NCBI GenBank assembly: GCA_035704495.1
Contig: DASSWW010000012.1
Location: 1-17,484, forward strand
Origin: UBA6022 sp035704495
GTDB taxonomy: Bacteria; Patescibacteriota; Saccharimonadia; Saccharimonadales; Saccharimonadaceae
Length of the DNA stretch: 17,484 nt
Direction of reading: 5' to 3'
Below, one piece after another: positions 14,083 to 17,484 of the stretch (its first letter is position 1; each line of letters begins with the position of its first letter). The position numbers and the translations under genes are program-made. The notes under the pieces are model-generated. The model saw only the letters and a program-made list of their open reading frames with translations. It had not been told where the DNA came from and searched no databases.

Positions 14083-14260
14083 TTTGATAATGATCATTCA
14101 TTTGCTTTTATGTTTTTATGTACTTTTGTATAGTTTATTTATTACTATTTGCTTTTTTGTAAAATCATTGCCCTACTCCCTCTTTTACCCGCCCTACCCT
14201 ATATTTGCTTTTTTATTAATATTATATTTATATATGTTTTTTATGCTTTGTCTCAAAAAA

Positions 14261-14280
14261 AGAACAAAAATAGAACATTA
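14261..14280. repeat. 20-bp direct repeat, copy 2
   Basis: An exact copy of 13572-13591, lying 33 bp downstream of the ftsQ stop in the ftsQ direction. On the minus strand it reads as T-rich (ATTTTTGTTCT), so part of it could serve as a termination region. Confidence 0.85.
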
Positions 14281-14313
14281 AAGATGGGAGAGGAAGTGCC
14301 CTATTACTTATTG

Positions 14314-15258
14314 TTAACGGTAAAACGCGCGTCCGCTGACCCGGACATCCAGGTACTCTGGTGATCGACCGTTATCTTTTAGCCACTTCATCGCTCGTGT
14401 CATATCTTCGACTTGCTCCCCTGCTGGCCTGTCGACTGATAATTTAATTGGATAGCTGACGTCTTTGACATACAGTTCAATCTGTCTGGTTGTCCCCTGG
14501 GGAATCACCACTCGCGCTACCGTATGACGCTGTGCGTTCGTCAGGCCGACAACACGGCCTACAAAGCCGAGGAATTGATTACTAGCTACTGCCTGACCAG
14601 CCTGTACCTGAATACCACTGTTATCGATGATTTTAACTGGGGGCGTCGAAAAATAATTGCGCGCGAACGATGTTCCTGATGTATCAACATACTGCTGCGT
14701 GCCACGTATACTCCATCCAGCAATAGGTTGACGCATTTCGACAACGAACAATGATTTGCCAAAGCCAGCCGAGCCCTCGATACGTACCGATGCTACTTCG
14801 GGTGTTGCTGTTTGTAGATACTCATTCAGGGCATCGGTATGTAACATAAACCTTAGCCGCTCAATTGGCTGCCGAGCAAGATAAGCCTCAATCGCTTCTT
14901 CGTAACTTGAATCAATCGCTAGGGACGCGTCAGACGCTCGTACGACAACCTGCGCGGTAAACTGCGACACCAAACCAAAAAGCACCAGCGCGCCTGCAAC
15001 AACCAGCGTCAATATGCCGCCAATCCGACGTCGCTGCCGGGCAAGGTCGTGAACATGTACCCGAGACGATTTTAGCTGCGCGTTAGTTTCGCTGGTGCTA
15101 ATAACGCGCGCAGACGCACTGCCAGTCAGCGTCCGGTTACGTTTAAACGCATAGCGCTCTCCTAGGCTCTCTTTGTTTGCCCGTACAGACGAGTTTAAAG
15201 TATCGCCCTGATGACGGCGTCTGGGTGTATCGGGTTGTTTTTTTGAAAATAAAGCCAT
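14314..15258 (-). CDS. ftsQ: FtsQ/DivIB-like cell division protein
   Basis: This 314-residue bitopic protein fits the divisome scaffold that links the FtsB/FtsL complex to septal synthesis. It has a long basic, Ser/Thr-rich cytoplasmic N-terminus (1-78, with RQRRRIGG before the membrane), one membrane segment (about 80-102), then an extracellular part. That part has weak POTRA-like sequence (about 107-180) and a beta-rich segment with PIAGWSIRGTQQYVDTSGTSF, typical of FtsQ (the family has W-x-x-YVD near here). It ends in EYLDVRVSGRAFYR, like the FtsQ C-terminus. The start ATG at 15258 has no clear Shine-Dalgarno and lies 31 nt after the murG stop, in the same operon. Family assignment rests on position and these motifs; POTRA similarity is weak by eye. 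Confidence 0.8.
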   Translation of the reverse strand: MALFSKKQPDTPRRRHQGDTLNSSVRANKESLGERYAFKRNRTLTGSASARVISTSETNAQLKSSRVHVHDLARQRRRIGGILTLVVAGALVLFGLVSQFTAQVVVRASDASLAIDSSYEEAIEAYLARQPIERLRFMLHTDALNEYLQTATPEVASVRIEGSAGFGKSLFVVEMRQPIAGWSIRGTQQYVDTSGTSFARNYFSTPPVKIIDNSGIQVQAGQAVASNQFLGFVGRVVGLTNAQRHTVARVVIPQGTTRQIELYVKDVSYPIKLSVDRPAGEQVEDMTRAMKWLKDNGRSPEYLDVRVSGRAFYR

Positions 15259-15289
15259 AGCTACTACTGTAATTGTAACAAACTTATGC

Positions 15290-16444
15290 CTATTTTACTG
15301 CGTCTAAAATCATATCAGCCATATCAGCTGCAGCCCGAGGTTTGGCGAATGTGAAAAATGCTTCGCTCATATGTTGTCGTTTTGATGGATCAGCTAGCAG
15401 TTCTCGTACTGTATCGACCAAAACCTTTGGATTGTTGTCGAGTTCATGTTCATCAATGACCGCCACCGCACCATTTTCTGCAAAGGCGGCCGCATTTTTT
15501 AACTGATGACCACCTGTTAAGTAGCCATTAGGGACAAGTATAGTAGGTTTGGCCAGCGCCGCTAATTCCAAAATAGTTGTTGCTCCAGCACGGGTTACGA
15601 CAATATCGGCCGCACCTAACATCGTAAACATCCCCTTGCTGACAAACGCGTGTAACTGAAATCGTTGGTCATCCTGTGGCGTTGTCGCCCGTAAAGCATC
15701 GTATTGCCCAGAGCCAGACACAAGCACCACCGACGTTGCCGCAAGTAGATCATGTAGCGTCTGTGCAACGGCATCATTCATCCTGCGCGCGCCCAGACCG
15801 CCACCAGTTACGACGACAAGCGGCCCATCCGGGTCAAAACCCAGCTGCTTCTTTGCGGCGCGCTGAGACACTTCATCAAACGGTACAAACTCATTCGCAA
15901 TCGGAATCCCGACATAACGCGTAATTGCTGCTGGGTAGGGATAATGTTTTAACGGTGCACCGGTGCCAATACGGTATGCCCATTTGGCAAGAATCCGATT
16001 TGTCAGCCCAGGATGAGCATCAGAATCATGAATTACTAGTGGTATGCCCAGTAATTTCGCACTCAGTCCGACCGGTAAACAAACGTAACCGCCTTTTGTG
16101 AACACCACATCTGGCCGCCATATAATCAATTTGAAAAAACTTTGAACAAACCCGCACAGAACCAAAAACATATCACGGATATTTGGAAAGATGATAGAGA
16201 CGGGACGTAGTAGTTGCCGCCAAATAGACAAATTATGATAGCGGCGCAGTTTACCAGATAAAATTGTTTGCACCGGTATTGCGTCATCGAAATGGTGCAT
16301 GATACTCCTGGCCTGCGGAGCAAACTTTTGGTCACACCAAAAACGAACTTCGACTGAATTATCACGTTTTCTAAGTTCGCGTAGTACTGCGACGACCGGC
16401 GTAACGTGGCCGCCCGATCCCCCGCCGACTGCTAGTATCTTCAT
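15290..16444 (-). CDS. murG: UDP-N-acetylglucosamine--lipid I transferase MurG
   Basis: MurG adds GlcNAc to lipid I at the cytoplasmic membrane face, making lipid II. The protein has 384 residues from the ATG at 16444, chosen because AAGGAG lies 7 nt upstream; the longer in-frame extension to 16501 lacks this. Motifs are VGGGSGGHVTP (6-16), VFTKGGYVCLPVG (114-126), HDSDAHPGLTNR (139-150), GGGLGARRMN (214-223) and TRAGATTILELAALAKPTILVPN (284-306) with HQLKNAAAF (313-321), together the UDP-GlcNAc site. In place of the usual HEQNAVPG it reads HDSDAHPG, a variant acceptor loop. Its first 24 codons overlap the end of ftsW in another frame, so translation is probably coupled. Confidence 0.95.
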   Translation of the reverse strand: MKILAVGGGSGGHVTPVVAVLRELRKRDNSVEVRFWCDQKFAPQARSIMHHFDDAIPVQTILSGKLRRYHNLSIWRQLLRPVSIIFPNIRDMFLVLCGFVQSFFKLIIWRPDVVFTKGGYVCLPVGLSAKLLGIPLVIHDSDAHPGLTNRILAKWAYRIGTGAPLKHYPYPAAITRYVGIPIANEFVPFDEVSQRAAKKQLGFDPDGPLVVVTGGGLGARRMNDAVAQTLHDLLAATSVVLVSGSGQYDALRATTPQDDQRFQLHAFVSKGMFTMLGAADIVVTRAGATTILELAALAKPTILVPNGYLTGGHQLKNAAAFAENGAVAVIDEHELDNNPKVLVDTVRELLADPSKRQHMSEAFFTFAKPRAAADMADMILDAVK

Positions 16445-17484
16445 AGCTTGTCTCCTTATTTGTTGTTCCATGCGCCGTATACCGTGACAGTTGAAATGCA
16501 AGACCTAACGCACCGGCAATAAATATCATACTTGTCCCACCAAAACTAAGGAGCGGAAGCGTGATACCTGTAAGCGGAAATACCCCTATCATTGCTGCTA
16601 CATTTAATATAACATGCGACGCCAGCCAGCCAAACACACCCGCCACGACCAACTTCATCCACATATCTGGCAAATGATCAGTTATTTTGAGCAGACGCAT
16701 CAGTAGTGCCGTAAAAATCAAAAGTATGACAGTCAGTCCAATAAAACCAAAGGTCTCGCCCATAATCGCAAAAACGGAGTCGTTGATTGCTTCGGGCAGA
16801 TAGCCAGTTGCCTGCACGCTATTACCAATACCAACACCAAACAGTCCACCAGTACCAATAGCAGTTTTTGCATGATTGATGTGATAATTTGCATCTGCGT
16901 CGCCACTGACCATCGTGGTGTCCCCTGCCAAAAATGTCGTCACACGTTCGATACGATGCGGCGCAATCACAATCAAAAGTATCCCCATAATGACCGCCCC
17001 TATCAGCAACATACCGCCAATCTTTTTACTTATCCCAGCCACCATTATCATACTCGCTAGCAGCGCCAACATTGCAATCCCCGTTCCCATATCACGCTGA
17101 ATACCGATAACCAAAACCACAGCCGGCAAGATGATAGCGCCAAGTGGAATTAGGGTTTTATCTAGGTCATTGACCAGTCCTTGCTTGGCTCGCATACCCA
17201 AAAATCCAGCTGTAAATACCAACAAGCCAAACTTTAATATCTCGGCTGGCTGTAATGTCCCCAGTGGCCCCAGGCTAAACCAACGACACGCCCCCAGGCT
17301 ACACTGGGCGATCGCCAGGCCAAACCACCCCGCAAACGCGAGCAGAACACACGCCGCAAAACCAAACAACAATATTTTGGTCGCATATTTTTTTAATAAG
17401 GTGTACGGCGTGAGCGCCAACGCGGTGAATGCGGCCAAGGCTATGATGACACTGGCCGTCTGCTTGATAAAAAAGTAGGTGCTA
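16371..17484 (-). CDS. ftsW: FtsW lipid II polymerase (SEDS family), 5' end outside the window
   Basis: FtsW polymerises lipid II into septal glycan strands together with a class B PBP. About 370 residues are visible. The frame stays open to the window edge, so the internal TTG at 17438 is not the start. Motifs include LQPAEILKFG, QRDMGTGIAML, the AIGTGGLFGVGIGNSVQATGYLPEAINDSVFAIMGETFGFIG region (extracytoplasmic loop and following helix) and VFPLTGITLPLLSFGGTS near the end, all typical of FtsW/RodA. FtsW rather than RodA is inferred from the murG/ftsQ neighbours. After the last membrane segment comes a hydrophilic basic tail, GRPRYAGRRSTTRT at the end. This tail is read from the same 74 bp that encode the MurG N-terminus. 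Confidence 0.93.
   Translation of the reverse strand, partial: STYFFIKQTASVIIALAAFTALALTPYTLLKKYATKILLFGFAACVLLAFAGWFGLAIAQCSLGACRWFSLGPLGTLQPAEILKFGLLVFTAGFLGMRAKQGLVNDLDKTLIPLGAIILPAVVLVIGIQRDMGTGIAMLALLASMIMVAGISKKIGGMLLIGAVIMGILLIVIAPHRIERVTTFLAGDTTMVSGDADANYHINHAKTAIGTGGLFGVGIGNSVQATGYLPEAINDSVFAIMGETFGFIGLTVILLIFTALLMRLLKITDHLPDMWMKLVVAGVFGWLASHVILNVAAMIGVFPLTGITLPLLSFGGTSMIFIAGALGLAFQLSRYTAHGTTNKETSYEDTSSRRGIGRPRYAGRRSTTRT

Larger units (their letters stand above)
13466..14313. other. 848-bp AT-rich gene-free region between converging transcription units
   Basis: No credible gene is visible. The contents I can support are a 20-bp direct repeat (13572-13591 and 14261-14280), the palindrome TTGACATGTCAA (13646-13657), the palindrome ACGTATACGT near 13873, an inverted repeat CTATGG/CCATAG near 13888-13910, a consensus DnaA box (14074-14082) beside AATGATCATT, and a pyrimidine-rich plus-strand tract (about 14098-14250). 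No intrinsic terminator is evident for either flanking gene. Genes converge on the region, the opposite of the usual arrangement around oriC. It may be a replication-related or regulatory locus, or decayed sequence. Confidence 0.6.

Noticed and set aside
14084..14281. 65-residue very hydrophobic plus-strand frame
   Set aside because: It is a by-product of the T-rich tract (TTT/TTA codons). There is no Shine-Dalgarno, it has an odd Phe/Leu/Tyr composition, and it overlaps the DnaA box region and the repeat.
13466..14313. Calling the AT-rich gap oriC
   Set aside because: One clear DnaA box only, no dnaA nearby, and flanking genes converge rather than diverge. It is kept as an observation, not a call.

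Overview
The window looks like chromosomal DNA of a Candidatus Saccharibacteria (TM7, Patescibacteria/CPR) bacterium or a close relative. This is inferred from the gene mix: short core proteins, a DprA without the usual N-terminal SAM domain, a topoisomerase I without zinc fingers, a sigma region 4/HARE-type regulator next to a TraG/VirD4-like ATPase, and an LPXTG surface protein. The standard genetic code fits: 8 of 15 stops are TAG, 6 TAA and one TGA, with no sign of UGA recoded as glycine. No mobile-element gene, CRISPR array, rRNA or tRNA was seen.

Layout, left to right. (1) 1-2050: the lysine-rich end of a plus-strand gene, a bidirectional hairpin terminator, a small two-helix membrane protein (minus) and a 512-residue sortase-anchored surface protein (minus). 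(2) 2290-3607: pth (plus) and a ZIP metal transporter (minus), tail to tail with 4 bp between them. (3) 3655-4930: two tandem single-gene units. They have near-identical promoter/leader layout and near-identical terminators, but unrelated unrecognised proteins. (4) 4942-5223: a probable minus-strand structured RNA of about 245 nt, with its own strong promoter and intrinsic terminator. (5) 5244-13465: a plus-strand run of dprA, a CDP-alcohol phosphatidyltransferase, topA, the sigma-4/HARE regulator (behind a perfect consensus promoter) and the VirD4-like ATPase. (6) 13466-14313: an 848-bp gene-free AT-rich stretch with a 20-bp direct repeat at 690 bp spacing, a consensus DnaA box and a pyrimidine-rich tract. 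(7) 14314-17484: a minus-strand division/wall block in the order ftsW (5' end outside the window), murG, ftsQ.

How the genes fit together: ftsW, murG and ftsQ are a remnant dcw cluster for septal peptidoglycan synthesis. The usual murC, ddl, ftsA and ftsZ are not next to them. dprA, topA and the VirD4-like ATPase concern DNA uptake, topology and possible transfer, but nothing shows they act as one pathway. Several genes (pth, the ZIP gene, the CDP-alcohol transferase) have a -10 box only 7-13 nt before the start codon and no Shine-Dalgarno sequence, which suggests leaderless or nearly leaderless mRNAs. The two cassette genes, murG and the LPXTG gene do have clear Shine-Dalgarno sites.

The most novel-looking parts are the twin units at 3655-4930, whose leader hairpin shows compensatory base changes, and the minus-strand RNA upstream of dprA.
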